Part shown: positions 27,131 to 36,558 of the stretch, piece after piece | Layout: the number at the start of each line of letters is the position of its first letter | How positions within the stretch are numbered: position 1 is the stretch's first letter | Assembly (NCBI GenBank): GCA_023248155.1 | Contig: JAHFFE010000006.1 | Coordinates: forward strand, 1-46,512 | From: Candidatus Omnitrophota bacterium | Lineage (GTDB): Bacteria; Omnitrophota; Gorgyraeia; 1-14-0-20-64-10 | Length of the DNA: 46,512 bases | Reading direction: 5' to 3' | Notes under the pieces: model-generated | Database searches by the model: none | What the model was told of the DNA's origin: nothing | Seen by the model: only the letters and a program-made list of their open reading frames with translations | Translations under genes and position numbers: made by a program

Positions 27131-28045
27131 ATGACCGGCGAACAACTTTTCCTGCAGCAGCTCCTCAACGGCCTGACGATCGGCGCGGTTTACGCGTTAA
27201 TCGCTCTGGGCTACACGATGGTGTACGGAATTATCCAGCTGGTCAATTTCGCGCATGGCGAAATTTTTATGATCGGCGCCTACTTCGGGCTTTCGCTGTT
27301 CGCCTGTTTTGCGGCGCAGGCCGGCGCTGCGATTTCAATCGGCGTCTTGGCGCTGGGATTAATCGTGGCCGCCGCCGGTTCGGCACTGCTCGGTTTTTGC
27401 ATCGACCGTTCGGCCTATCGTCCGTTGCGCAAAGCCCCCAAATTGTCCGCGCTGATTACCGCCATTGGCGTTTCATTCGTTTTGCAAAATACCGTAATGC
27501 TGATTTATGGCGCGCAGGACCGGTATGTTCCGTCGTTGGCCGCCGCTGGATCGATGGATTGGATGGGCGTTCACTGGACCGCCATGCAGGGATTGATTTT
27601 CGCGGTCAGTTTATTTCTGATGATTGGACTGCAGTGGGTAGTTTACCGGACGCCGCTGGGGCGCAGTATGCGCGCCGTCGCGCAGGATCCGCTGGCCGCG
27701 CAGTTGATGGGAATTTCGGTTGATCGCGTGATTGCGATTACTTTTTTGATCGGCTCGGGCCTGGCCGGCGTGGGCGGCGTCTTGTTCGGCGTTTATTACT
27801 CGACGATCAATTTTCACGACGGCTATTTGACCGGATTAAAAGCGTTCACGGCCGCGGTGCTGGGCGGCATCGGCAATATCCCGGGCGCGATGGTCGGCGG
27901 GCTTCTGCTCGGTCTGCTGGAAGGATTGGGCGCGGGGTACCTTTCGTCGCAGTGGAAAAATGTGATTGCGTTCGGCGTGCTGGTGCTGGTGTTGTTGATC
28001 CGTCCGCGCGGGTTATTGGGGGAGCGCGTTGGCGATCGTGCTTGA
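27131..28045 (+). CDS. livH: branched-chain amino acid ABC transporter permease
   Basis: LLNGLTIGAVYALIALGYTMVYGIIQLVNFAHGEIFMIGAY; AVAQDPLAAQLMGISVDRVI. Confidence 0.95.
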   Translation: MTGEQLFLQQLLNGLTIGAVYALIALGYTMVYGIIQLVNFAHGEIFMIGAYFGLSLFACFAAQAGAAISIGVLALGLIVAAAGSALLGFCIDRSAYRPLRKAPKLSALITAIGVSFVLQNTVMLIYGAQDRYVPSLAAAGSMDWMGVHWTAMQGLIFAVSLFLMIGLQWVVYRTPLGRSMRAVAQDPLAAQLMGISVDRVIAITFLIGSGLAGVGGVLFGVYYSTINFHDGYLTGLKAFTAAVLGGIGNIPGAMVGGLLLGLLEGLGAGYLSSQWKNVIAFGVLVLVLLIRPRGLLGERVGDRA

Positions 28046-28049
28046 TTAT

Positions 28050-28172
28050 AGTCTGATGAAAAAAGGGCATTCACTGTGTTGCGCGCCGCGCTCTCTTGTG
28101 CGGCGTATAGACAACATACGCCTCCGCGGTCGCTTGCGCGCGCCTTGCGTCTGCCGCTTTTTTGATCAGACT
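28050..28172. repeat. structured intergenic element with 16-bp terminal inverted repeat (15/16) and internal hairpins
   Basis: agtctgatgaaaaaag (28050-28065) vs cttttttgatcagact (28157-28172); inner ggcgtat-agacaac-atacgcc (28102-28122) and cgccgc/gcggcg. Confidence 0.7.
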
Positions 28173-28207
28173 TCATCTGAATTTTCCAGCAAGAGGAATT
28201 ATTTTCA

Positions 28208-29149
28208 GTGAAAAAGCAGCGGCGCGACTGGATGCCGTGGACATTTCTGATTTTGGCCGTTCTTCCGTTTTTTCCGTTTAATTCCTACCAGATTGATGTG
28301 ATGGCCAATGCCGCGCTCTACGCGCTGCTGGCGCTGGGCCTCAATGTGATCGTCGGATTTGCCGGACTTTTGCATTTGGGGTATGCCGCGTTTTTCGCGA
28401 TCGGCGCTTATGCCTGCGCGTTTCTGAATTTAAACCTCGGTTATCCATTTTGGATTTGTTTGCCCGTCAGCGCCGCGGTTGCCGGGGCGGCGGCCGTATT
28501 GCTGGGGCTTCCGGTGATTCGCGTGCGCGGCGATTATCTGGCCATCGTCACGCTCGGTTTCGGCGAAATTGTCCGGATCGTCGTAACGAATCTTGAGCCA
28601 TGGACCGGCGGCCCGAACGGACTCATGGGCATTGGCCACCCGATGATCGGCCGTTTTAATTTCGGCGTCGATTCGCGTCCGTATTACTGGCTGCTCACGG
28701 CGTTGCTGGCGCTGACGGCCTGGATCTGTTCGCGCCTGCGCCGTTCGCGGATCGGGCTGGCCTGGGCCGCGATGAAAGAGGATGAGCTGGCCGCCGGATG
28801 TCTGGGCATGGATACGACGCGTCTTAAATTAATGGCGCTGGGCGTGGGCGGCGCCGTCGCCGGCATGGCCGGCTCTGTTTTTGCCGCCAAACAGGGGACC
28901 GTCACGCCCGACAGTTTTGATTTCATCGTTTCGGTGATGATTCTGTCGATGGTGATTCTAGGCGGGTTGGGTTCCGTGCGCGGCGCGATCGTCGGCGCCG
29001 TGATTTTGTCGATTACGCCGGAACTGCTGCGCGAGTTTGCCGTTTACCGGATGTTGATTTTCGGATTATTGATGATCGTTTTAATGCGCGTCCGCCCGCA
29101 GGGACTGTTTGGCGCCTCCTCTCTAAAAAGGGTGCTCCATGCCCGATGA
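28208..29149 (+). CDS. livM: branched-chain amino acid ABC transporter permease
   Basis: LLALGLNVIVGFAGLLHLGYAAFFAIGAYA; GDYLAIVTLGFGEIVRIVV; GGLGSVRGAIVGA. Confidence 0.95.
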   Translation: MKKQRRDWMPWTFLILAVLPFFPFNSYQIDVMANAALYALLALGLNVIVGFAGLLHLGYAAFFAIGAYACAFLNLNLGYPFWICLPVSAAVAGAAAVLLGLPVIRVRGDYLAIVTLGFGEIVRIVVTNLEPWTGGPNGLMGIGHPMIGRFNFGVDSRPYYWLLTALLALTAWICSRLRRSRIGLAWAAMKEDELAAGCLGMDTTRLKLMALGVGGAVAGMAGSVFAAKQGTVTPDSFDFIVSVMILSMVILGGLGSVRGAIVGAVILSITPELLREFAVYRMLIFGLLMIVLMRVRPQGLFGASSLKRVLHAR

Positions 29150-29927
29150 ATCTCTGCTCGATTTAAAAGCGGTTACGAAACGGTTCGGCGGCGTGACGGC
29201 GCTTTCTTCGGTTTCATTCGAAGTCAGCAAAGGAAAAATCGTCAGCGTGATCGGTCCCAACGGTGCCGGAAAAACCACGCTGTTTAACTGCATCAGCGGC
29301 GTGCTCCGTCCCGAAGAAGGGCAGATTGGTTTTGGGCTCAAGAAAACGCGCGATTCATTGGTCGGCTGCGCGCCGCACGAGATCGCGCGCATGGGCATTG
29401 CGCGCACATTTCAGAATATCCGGTTGTTCGGCCAGCAGACCGTGCTTGAAAATATTTTGACCGGAACCTATGTGCGCACCGAAGCGGGACTTCTCGACGC
29501 GGTCTGGCCCTGGACGCGCCGCGCGCATCAGGAATCGCACTGGGCGATGGACAAAGCGATGCGGTTGATGGAACGGCTTGAGATTGACGCGCTGGCCGAC
29601 CGGCCCGCGAAAGCGCTGTCGTACGGTCAGCAGCGCCGCGTTGAACTGGCGCGCGCGCTGGCGTCGGACCCGGAGATGCTGCTGCTCGATGAGCCGGCCG
29701 CCGGATTAACGGTGCATGAACGGCAGGCGCTGATGGATTTTCTGCGCGCGCTGCGGCAGGAAGGGCTGACCATTTTATTGATTGAGCATGACATGAAAGT
29801 AGTAATGCCGGTCTCCGACTGGGTGGTTGTGCTCGATCACGGCGCGAAAATCGCCGAAGGAACTCCCGACGCGGTCCAGCGCCATCCGCAGGTGATCGAG
29901 GCCTATCTCGGAGTGGCCGCGCTGTGA
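29139..29927 (+). CDS. livG: branched-chain amino acid ABC transporter ATP-binding protein
   Basis: GPNGAGKTTLFNCISG, IARTFQNIRLF, LSYGQQRRVELARALASDPEMLLLDEPAAGL. Confidence 0.95.
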   Translation: MPDESLLDLKAVTKRFGGVTALSSVSFEVSKGKIVSVIGPNGAGKTTLFNCISGVLRPEEGQIGFGLKKTRDSLVGCAPHEIARMGIARTFQNIRLFGQQTVLENILTGTYVRTEAGLLDAVWPWTRRAHQESHWAMDKAMRLMERLEIDALADRPAKALSYGQQRRVELARALASDPEMLLLDEPAAGLTVHERQALMDFLRALRQEGLTILLIEHDMKVVMPVSDWVVVLDHGAKIAEGTPDAVQRHPQVIEAYLGVAAL

Positions 29928-30634
29928 TGCTGTTGTCGGCCGAAAAAATTCATGCTTGTTACGGCGCCGTCGAGGTGCTCAAGGGAATTTCGTTCGATGT
30001 TTCGGCCGGAGAAATTGTCGCGTTGATCGGGGCCAATGGCGCCGGGAAAAGCACGACGCTGATGGCGGTCTCCGGCATTGTGCCGGTCAATTCCGGCAAG
30101 ATCAAATTCAACGGCGAACCGATTCAGGCGCTCTCGACGCAAAAACGGGTTGGCCTGGGCATTACGCAGGTGCCCGAAGGCCGCCGCATTTTTCCGCAGC
30201 TGACTGTTCTTGAAAATTTAGAGATCGGCGCTTCGCTGCGAACCGATAAGGCTGAAATTGCGCGCGACATGGAACGGGCTTTTTCGATTTTTCCGGTTTT
30301 AAAACAGCGCCGCGGCCAGCTGGGCGGCACGCTGTCCGGCGGTGAGCAGCAGATGCTGGCCGTGGCGCGCGGATTAATGGCCCGGCCCAAATTGCTGCTG
30401 CTGGATGAACCGTCGCTCGGTCTGGCGCCGAAAGCGGTCGCCGCGTTGTTTGAGGTGATCCGCGAAATTCCGAAAAACGGCATTGCCGTTTTGCTCGTCG
30501 AGCAGAACGCTTATCAGGCGCTTTCGATCGCGCACCGCGCCTATGTTCTGGAGACAGGCACCATTTCATTGCAGGGGTCGTCGGCCGAATTGCGGCAGAA
30601 TCCCGGCGTCAAGAAAGCCTATCTGGGCGGTTAA
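29927..30634 (+). CDS. livF: branched-chain amino acid ABC transporter ATP-binding protein
   Basis: GANGAGKSTTLMAVSG, QVPEGRRIFPQLTVLENLEIGA, LSGGEQQMLAVARGLMARPKLLLLDEPSLGLAP. Confidence 0.95.
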   Translation: MLLSAEKIHACYGAVEVLKGISFDVSAGEIVALIGANGAGKSTTLMAVSGIVPVNSGKIKFNGEPIQALSTQKRVGLGITQVPEGRRIFPQLTVLENLEIGASLRTDKAEIARDMERAFSIFPVLKQRRGQLGGTLSGGEQQMLAVARGLMARPKLLLLDEPSLGLAPKAVAALFEVIREIPKNGIAVLLVEQNAYQALSIAHRAYVLETGTISLQGSSAELRQNPGVKKAYLGG

Positions 30635-30644
30635 AGGAGAGACC

Positions 30645-31181
30645 ATGCGATTTTTGTTCCGGTTGCTGGTGTTGGCGATTCTGGTGGCGGCCGCCGCGTT
30701 GTTTTGGAGCGTGCGTACTTATTCAGTGCTGGCCCGCGAACAGAAAATCGCAGCAGTCCGCTGCGTGGAGCGCCGCGCGAATGGAACGTATCTGCTGGAA
30801 GTGACGCCGGCGCGCGATGGTGTTTCCGGCACGGGGAAGGTTTACATTTTACGCGGTGATCAATGGATGATCGGCGGCGATCTGTTAAAATGGAAGCCAT
30901 GGGTGTTGGTGCTGGGCGCCCGTCCCCTCTATAAATTGACGCGCCTGGAATCGCGCTACTTAAATGCCGACGATGAAGTTCAAAAACCGCGCTCGGTGAT
31001 TGAGCTCAACGGCGGTTCGTCGCGCTTGTGGCAGTGGCTGCATCAACAGGGAATCCGTTTGCCGTTTGTCGACGCGGTCTATGGAAACGCCGCGTTTGTG
31101 ATGGCCGAGCCGGGCAGGGAATGGGGCGTTTATGTATCGGACAGCGGTTTCTGGATTCGTCCGATTGGGAGGAAACGATGA
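30645..31181 (+). CDS. hypothetical membrane-anchored protein
   Basis: MRFLFRLLVLAILVAAAALFWSVRTYSVL; SD aaaggagag at proper spacing. Confidence 0.65.
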   Translation: MRFLFRLLVLAILVAAAALFWSVRTYSVLAREQKIAAVRCVERRANGTYLLEVTPARDGVSGTGKVYILRGDQWMIGGDLLKWKPWVLVLGARPLYKLTRLESRYLNADDEVQKPRSVIELNGGSSRLWQWLHQQGIRLPFVDAVYGNAAFVMAEPGREWGVYVSDSGFWIRPIGRKR

Positions 31182-32338
31182 AAAGCCGGATACGAGGGTT
31201 GTTGGCGGTTTGCCTGATCGGATCGATCGCGCTAGTTTACGCGGGAATGAATTTTTGGGCTGCTCCCCGGCTGATGAACCGCTTGAAAGCAAATTTGCCT
31301 TTTCCAGTCGAGGCGGCCCAGGTTAGGTGGGCGTGGCCGATCGGGATATGCCTGAACGATGTTCGTGTTCCCGATCCGGCCCAGGAACAGCCGTTTATCG
31401 TCGAAATTAAACGGTTGGTTGTCCGGCTGCCGGTCTGGGCTGTTTTTTCGCGGCCTCTGCCTATTTCTTTGGAGGCGGATTCCCCTCATTTCAAGCTGAC
31501 CAGCCGCAACATCGGTCTGATGAGCAGTTATGTCCGGCTTTCACGCACCGATTGGCTCGAGGTTTCGACCGACGAATTATCCGAGGAGGAAGCCGAGGGA
31601 GCTGGCGCTCCCCAGAGGGAAACCCAGCCGCTTCCATCGATGCTTCCGATTGAAATTAAATTCAAAGAAGGAGTGCTCGAAGCGCTGGATGAAAACATCC
31701 AGTCGGGTAAGCCGATTTTTATCCTTCGGCATTTAAACGTGAGTACCTCCATTGAACCGACGCTGCCGCATCTGACAGTGCGCGTGAAGGGAACCGGTTT
31801 TTTTGAAACGGAGAAAGGGGAACGGATCGGCCTTTTTGATTCCGATCTGTTCACGCGCATGCAGGACGGATACATGAAAGGGTTCCTCCGTTTGCGGCAC
31901 GAGCGGCTGGGTGATTTCCGGAACTTGTACACCTACGCGCCCCGGCCGATTTTGATCGAAGGGGGAATCGCCGACACGCGGATTGAATTTGAAGTGGAAA
32001 ACCACAACCACCTTCGGATGACCGCCCGCTGTACGGTGCAGAATCTGGATATGACCGGCCAGGTGGGGGATGTTTCCTGGGCTCAGATCATGCACGCGGT
32101 GGAGGATGACCAGCGGCGTTACACCTGGCAGTTCACCGTTGATGGGAATGTGCAAGATCCGAAATTCGATCCGCACGATCGGGTGTTGAGCGAGGTGGAG
32201 TGGAAGATGAAGGAAGAGGCCTCGTTAAAAGGGCTCAAAATCAAAGAGCAAATGTTTTTCTACGCGGATACGCCCTCTTCCTTCGAAGATTCAACCTCTT
32301 CTTTCCAAGACGTTCCCGAGGCAATTCCTCCCTCTTAA
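31178..32338 (+). CDS. AsmA/DUF748-like membrane-anchored protein
   Basis: N-terminal TM; FPVEAAQVRWAWPIGICLNDVRVPDPAQEQPFIVEIKRLVVRLPVWAVF pattern; overlaps upstream stop. Confidence 0.55.
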   Translation: MKSRIRGLLAVCLIGSIALVYAGMNFWAAPRLMNRLKANLPFPVEAAQVRWAWPIGICLNDVRVPDPAQEQPFIVEIKRLVVRLPVWAVFSRPLPISLEADSPHFKLTSRNIGLMSSYVRLSRTDWLEVSTDELSEEEAEGAGAPQRETQPLPSMLPIEIKFKEGVLEALDENIQSGKPIFILRHLNVSTSIEPTLPHLTVRVKGTGFFETEKGERIGLFDSDLFTRMQDGYMKGFLRLRHERLGDFRNLYTYAPRPILIEGGIADTRIEFEVENHNHLRMTARCTVQNLDMTGQVGDVSWAQIMHAVEDDQRRYTWQFTVDGNVQDPKFDPHDRVLSEVEWKMKEEASLKGLKIKEQMFFYADTPSSFEDSTSSFQDVPEAIPPS

Positions 32339-32350
32339 TGGATGGTTTTC

Positions 32351-32359
32351 TGATATAAT
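32351..32359 (+). promoter_or_regulatory. extended -10 promoter TGA-TATAAT of pur operon
   Basis: Consensus TATAAT at 32354-32359 with TGN; purB ATG at 32372; leader of only a few nt, no SD. Confidence 0.5.
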
Positions 32360-32371
32360 AATCTTCTTCCG

Positions 32372-33667
32372 ATGATTTCTCGATACACGCCTCCCAACAT
32401 GGGAAAAATTTGGACGCAGGAAGCTCGCTTCCGCTGGATGTTGGAAGTGGAGCTTCTGGCGTGCGATTCCCTTGCATCCCAGGGGCGGATTCCCAAATCC
32501 GCTTCAGCTCGCATCCGCCGCCGCGCGCAACTGAATTTAGCCCGCATTGACGAGCGCGAAAAGAAAACCAAACATGATGTCGTCGCTTTTTTGGGCGAGT
32601 TGGCTTCGCATATTGGTTCCGATGCTCAGTATCTGCACTTAGGCCTAACTTCCAGCGATGTTTTAGACACCGCCACCGCCGTTCAGTTAAAACAATCGGC
32701 CACATTACTGTTGAGCGATTTGGCCGGGTTGAAAGCGGTCGTGAAGAAGCTGGCTCTGAAATATCGCGACACATTATGCATGGGCCGCACGCACGGTGTG
32801 CATGCCGAACCGACCACGCTGGGATTAAAGCTGGCCTTTTTCTACGCGGAACTGCTGCGCGCCGAAGAACTTCTGGCCCATGCCCGCAAAAAAGTGGCTG
32901 TCGGAAAAATATCGGGCGCGGTGGGAACCTACGCGCATCTCGATCCGTCGGTGGAAAAATATATCTGTTCCAAGCTGGGCATCACGCCTGCGCCGATTTC
33001 AACGCAGGTGGTTCCGCGCGACGGCTACGCCGGGTTTCTCTCGGCGCTGGCGATTGTCGGCGGCATGCTGGAACGGATGGCTATTGAGATCCGGCATCTG
33101 CAGAAAACGGAGACCGGCGAACTCGAGGAGCCGTTCGAGGAAGGGCAGACCGGTTCTTCGGCGATGCCGCACAAGCGCAATCCGGTTTCATGCGAACGGG
33201 TGACCGGGTTAAGCCGCCTGCTGCGCGGATACGCCGGCACGGCGCTCGAGAATATCGCACTCTGGCACGAGCGTGACATTTCGCATTCTTCGGTTGAGCG
33301 CGTCATTCTACCGGACGCGACGATCGCGCTGGACTTTATGATTCTGGAAATGACCCGCATTCTGAAAGGGCTTCGCGTTGATCCGAAACGGATGCGCCAG
33401 AACCTTGAAATGTCGAAGGGGCTTTTCTGTTCCGAATCGGTTTTGCTGGCGCTGATGAAAACCGGCCTGGTGCGCCCCGATGCCTACAAAATCGTCCAGC
33501 GCAACGCGATGGCCGCCTGGGCTAAAAAATCTGATTTTCAGGCGATGCTTTCGGCCGATCCTGAAGTGAAGAAGCGTTTGTCTCCCGTCGTTCTTAAAGC
33601 TTGTTTTGATTTGAAAAAGCATCTGCGGCATGTTCCATTCGTCTACCGAAGGCTCGGTTTGAAATGA
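32372..33667 (+). CDS. purB: adenylosuccinate lyase
   Basis: GSSAMPHKRNPVSCE signature; GLTSSDVLDTATAVQLKQ; MGRTHGVHAEPTTLGLK. Confidence 0.96.
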   Translation: MISRYTPPNMGKIWTQEARFRWMLEVELLACDSLASQGRIPKSASARIRRRAQLNLARIDEREKKTKHDVVAFLGELASHIGSDAQYLHLGLTSSDVLDTATAVQLKQSATLLLSDLAGLKAVVKKLALKYRDTLCMGRTHGVHAEPTTLGLKLAFFYAELLRAEELLAHARKKVAVGKISGAVGTYAHLDPSVEKYICSKLGITPAPISTQVVPRDGYAGFLSALAIVGGMLERMAIEIRHLQKTETGELEEPFEEGQTGSSAMPHKRNPVSCERVTGLSRLLRGYAGTALENIALWHERDISHSSVERVILPDATIALDFMILEMTRILKGLRVDPKRMRQNLEMSKGLFCSESVLLALMKTGLVRPDAYKIVQRNAMAAWAKKSDFQAMLSADPEVKKRLSPVVLKACFDLKKHLRHVPFVYRRLGLK

Positions 33668-36558
33668 CCTCGACGGCGTCGGTGACCGGCTGGCGCTTTT
33701 CGGTCCGTTTGAAAGAGGAATTCCGCGATGGGGAAGCGCAGGGTCTTCTTTCCGATCTGGCCGATCTTGATATTGCCGGCGTCAATAAAATCTCCATTGC
33801 CCGTGTTTATTACCTGCAGGGTGATTTGTCTTCCGATGCGTTGTCCCGAATTGAACGATTGATTTCCGATCCGGTCACTGAATTATGCGCCGCCGAGCCG
33901 CTGTCCGGCGGCGAGAAACCGCCGGCCGCGATTACCGTCGAGGTTGCTTATCGTCCCGGCGTGCGCGATCCGGTCGAGGATTCACTCAAAAAAGGGGCCG
34001 CTGATCTGGGTGTTACCGGAATTCAGGCGGTTCGCACCGCGAAGGAATATATTTTTTCAGGAACAGTTTCCGCGCAGGCGCTGGAACGGCTGACCTATAA
34101 ATTACTGGTGAATGCCACGGTTCAGCAGGTGGTGACGCCGGCGGTGCGCGAGAAAATTTTCTGGGTTCCTCCGGCCGTTGCCGCGACGGTCGAGACGGTT
34201 CCGCTTCTGAAAGCCGACGATGCGCAGCTGCAGCAGATCAGCACGCGCTGCCAGCTTTCGCTGAATCTCGATGAAATGAAAACAATCCAGGCCTATTTTC
34301 AAAAAGCAGCGTGCGATCCGCGGCTGATTGAACTGGAAACGATCGCGCAAACTTGGTCCGAGCACTGCAAGCACAAGACGCTGCGCGGCAATATCGTTTA
34401 TACGGAAGTGGCCGGCGGCAAATCAAGCCAGCGCACCATCAACAACCTTTTGAAAGAGACGATTGTCCGCGCGACCGAAGAACTGAACAAGCCCTGGTGC
34501 ATCTCGGTATTTGAGGACAATTCCGGCGTGGTGGCGTTCGATGAAAAATATCATGCCTGTTTCAAAGTGGAGACGCACAACCATCCGTCGGCGCTGGAAC
34601 CGTTCGGCGGCGCCTCGACCGGAGTGGGCGGCGTGATCCGCGATATCCTCGGAACGGGACTGGGCGCCAAACCGATTGCTTCGACTGATATTTTTTGTTT
34701 CGCGCGGCCCGATTATCCGAAAGAGCAGGTTCCTCAAGGGGTTCTGCATCCGCGCCGCGTGATCAAGGGCGTGGTGGCCGGCGTTAAAGATTACGGCAAC
34801 AAAATGGGAATCCCGACGGTGAACGGCGCCGTGTTATTCGACGACCGCTTCATCGGCAACCCGCTGGTTTATTGCGGCAACGTCGGACTGCTGCCGGTCG
34901 ACAAGGTCAAGAAAACGGTTTCGCCCGGAATGGCTGTGGTCGTTGCCGGCGGACGGACCGGTCGGGACGGCGTGCATGGCGCGACTTTTTCCTCAGTGAC
35001 TTTGCACGCGGAATCGGAAGTGGTTTCTTCGACGGCTGTGCAGATCGGCGACCCGATTACCGAAAAGAATTTGACCGACGCGCTTTTGGAAGCGCGCGAT
35101 GCCGGGCTGTATTCTTCCGTGACCGATTGCGGCGCGGGCGGTTTGTCGAGCGCCGTCGGTGAAATGGGTGAAATCTGCGGCGCGCGCGTCGACCTGGAAA
35201 AAGTGCCTTTGAAATATGCGGGACTCAACCCGACCGAGATCTGGATTTCCGAATCGCAGGAGCGCGTGGTGTTCGCCGTTGAAGCCGGCAAGCTCGCTGC
35301 GTTGCTGGCGCTGTTTCAGCGCCGCGGCGTGATGGCCGCCGAGATCGGCCGATTTACCGGAACCGGCAACCTGGAACTGTTTTATCAGGGCGAGAAGGTC
35401 GGCGATCTGCGCATGGAATTTATGCACCACGGCGTTCCGCAGTTGGCGCGGCCCGCCGCATGGACCGCTCCGAAACCGGCCGAGCCGAAACTGCAGCCGC
35501 GAACCGATTACACCGATATTTTATTAAAATTGTTATCACGCTGGGACAGCTGCAGCAAGGAATGGATCGTGCGCCAGTACGATCATGAAGTGCAGGGCGG
35601 CTCGGTGATCAAGCCGATCGGCCTCGGGCCTTCCGACGCGGCGGTGATTCGTCCGCGGTTGAGTTCGAATAAAGGATTGGCTCTGGCCAACGGCATTAAT
35701 TTCCGTTATGGCGATTTGGATCCATACTGGATGGCGGTACTGGCCGTCGATGAAGTGGCGCGGCAGGTGGCCGCTGTCGGCGGATCATTGGACCGGCTCG
35801 CGATTCTCGATAATTTCTGCTGGGGTGATCCGACGCGCAGTGAAGTGCTCGGGTCGCTGGTGCGCGCCTCGCTGGGCTGCTACGACGCGGCCAAGGCCTA
35901 CGGCACGCCGTTTATTTCCGGCAAGGACAGTTTGTACAACGCCTATCGCGTCGGCGACAAAGCGATTCAGATTCCGGGCACGCTGTTAATTTCCGGCATG
36001 GCGCTGGTGGAGGATTGTGTCAAAACTATTTCGATGGATGCCAAGAAAGCCGGCAATCAATTGTATCTGCTCGGTTTGACGCGCAAGGAATTGGGCGGGT
36101 CCGCTTATCACGCGGTATTGAACGCCGAGGGCGGACAGGTTCCGACCGTTGATCTGAAACAGGCGCCGGCGGCGCTGCGCGCTTTTTCGAAAGCGGTTAC
36201 GGCCGGACAGGTGGTTTCCGCGCATGATTGTTCCGAAGGCGGCATGGCGATGGCCGCCGCGGAGATGGCATTTTCCGGGAACCTCGGCATCGTGATTGAG
36301 TTATCCAAAGTTCCGGCCGACACCAAAGAAACCGACGCGCTTCTTTTCTCGGAATCGGCCACGCGGCTGTTGGCCGAGGTTGCGCCCGATCAGTGCGCCG
36401 CGTTTGAAAAAACGATGAGCGGTTTTCCGGTGGCGGCGATCGGTGAATTTCAAACGACCGAAGATCTTGTTATTCATGATGCACAGGGCCGCGAAGTGGT
36501 GCGCGCCTCCGTCGGGCAGCTTCGCGCCGCCTGGCAGGAACCGTTCAAGGACTGGTAA
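33664..36558 (+). CDS. purL: phosphoribosylformylglycinamidine synthase, PurS-like domain fused to PurL
   Basis: TWSEHCKHKTLRG, FKVETHNHPSALEPFGGASTGVGGVIRDILG, TDCGAGGLSSAVGEMGE; N-terminal duplicated PurS-like region; no glutaminase domain. Confidence 0.95.
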   Translation: MTSTASVTGWRFSVRLKEEFRDGEAQGLLSDLADLDIAGVNKISIARVYYLQGDLSSDALSRIERLISDPVTELCAAEPLSGGEKPPAAITVEVAYRPGVRDPVEDSLKKGAADLGVTGIQAVRTAKEYIFSGTVSAQALERLTYKLLVNATVQQVVTPAVREKIFWVPPAVAATVETVPLLKADDAQLQQISTRCQLSLNLDEMKTIQAYFQKAACDPRLIELETIAQTWSEHCKHKTLRGNIVYTEVAGGKSSQRTINNLLKETIVRATEELNKPWCISVFEDNSGVVAFDEKYHACFKVETHNHPSALEPFGGASTGVGGVIRDILGTGLGAKPIASTDIFCFARPDYPKEQVPQGVLHPRRVIKGVVAGVKDYGNKMGIPTVNGAVLFDDRFIGNPLVYCGNVGLLPVDKVKKTVSPGMAVVVAGGRTGRDGVHGATFSSVTLHAESEVVSSTAVQIGDPITEKNLTDALLEARDAGLYSSVTDCGAGGLSSAVGEMGEICGARVDLEKVPLKYAGLNPTEIWISESQERVVFAVEAGKLAALLALFQRRGVMAAEIGRFTGTGNLELFYQGEKVGDLRMEFMHHGVPQLARPAAWTAPKPAEPKLQPRTDYTDILLKLLSRWDSCSKEWIVRQYDHEVQGGSVIKPIGLGPSDAAVIRPRLSSNKGLALANGINFRYGDLDPYWMAVLAVDEVARQVAAVGGSLDRLAILDNFCWGDPTRSEVLGSLVRASLGCYDAAKAYGTPFISGKDSLYNAYRVGDKAIQIPGTLLISGMALVEDCVKTISMDAKKAGNQLYLLGLTRKELGGSAYHAVLNAEGGQVPTVDLKQAPAALRAFSKAVTAGQVVSAHDCSEGGMAMAAAEMAFSGNLGIVIELSKVPADTKETDALLFSESATRLLAEVAPDQCAAFEKTMSGFPVAAIGEFQTTEDLVIHDAQGREVVRASVGQLRAAWQEPFKDW

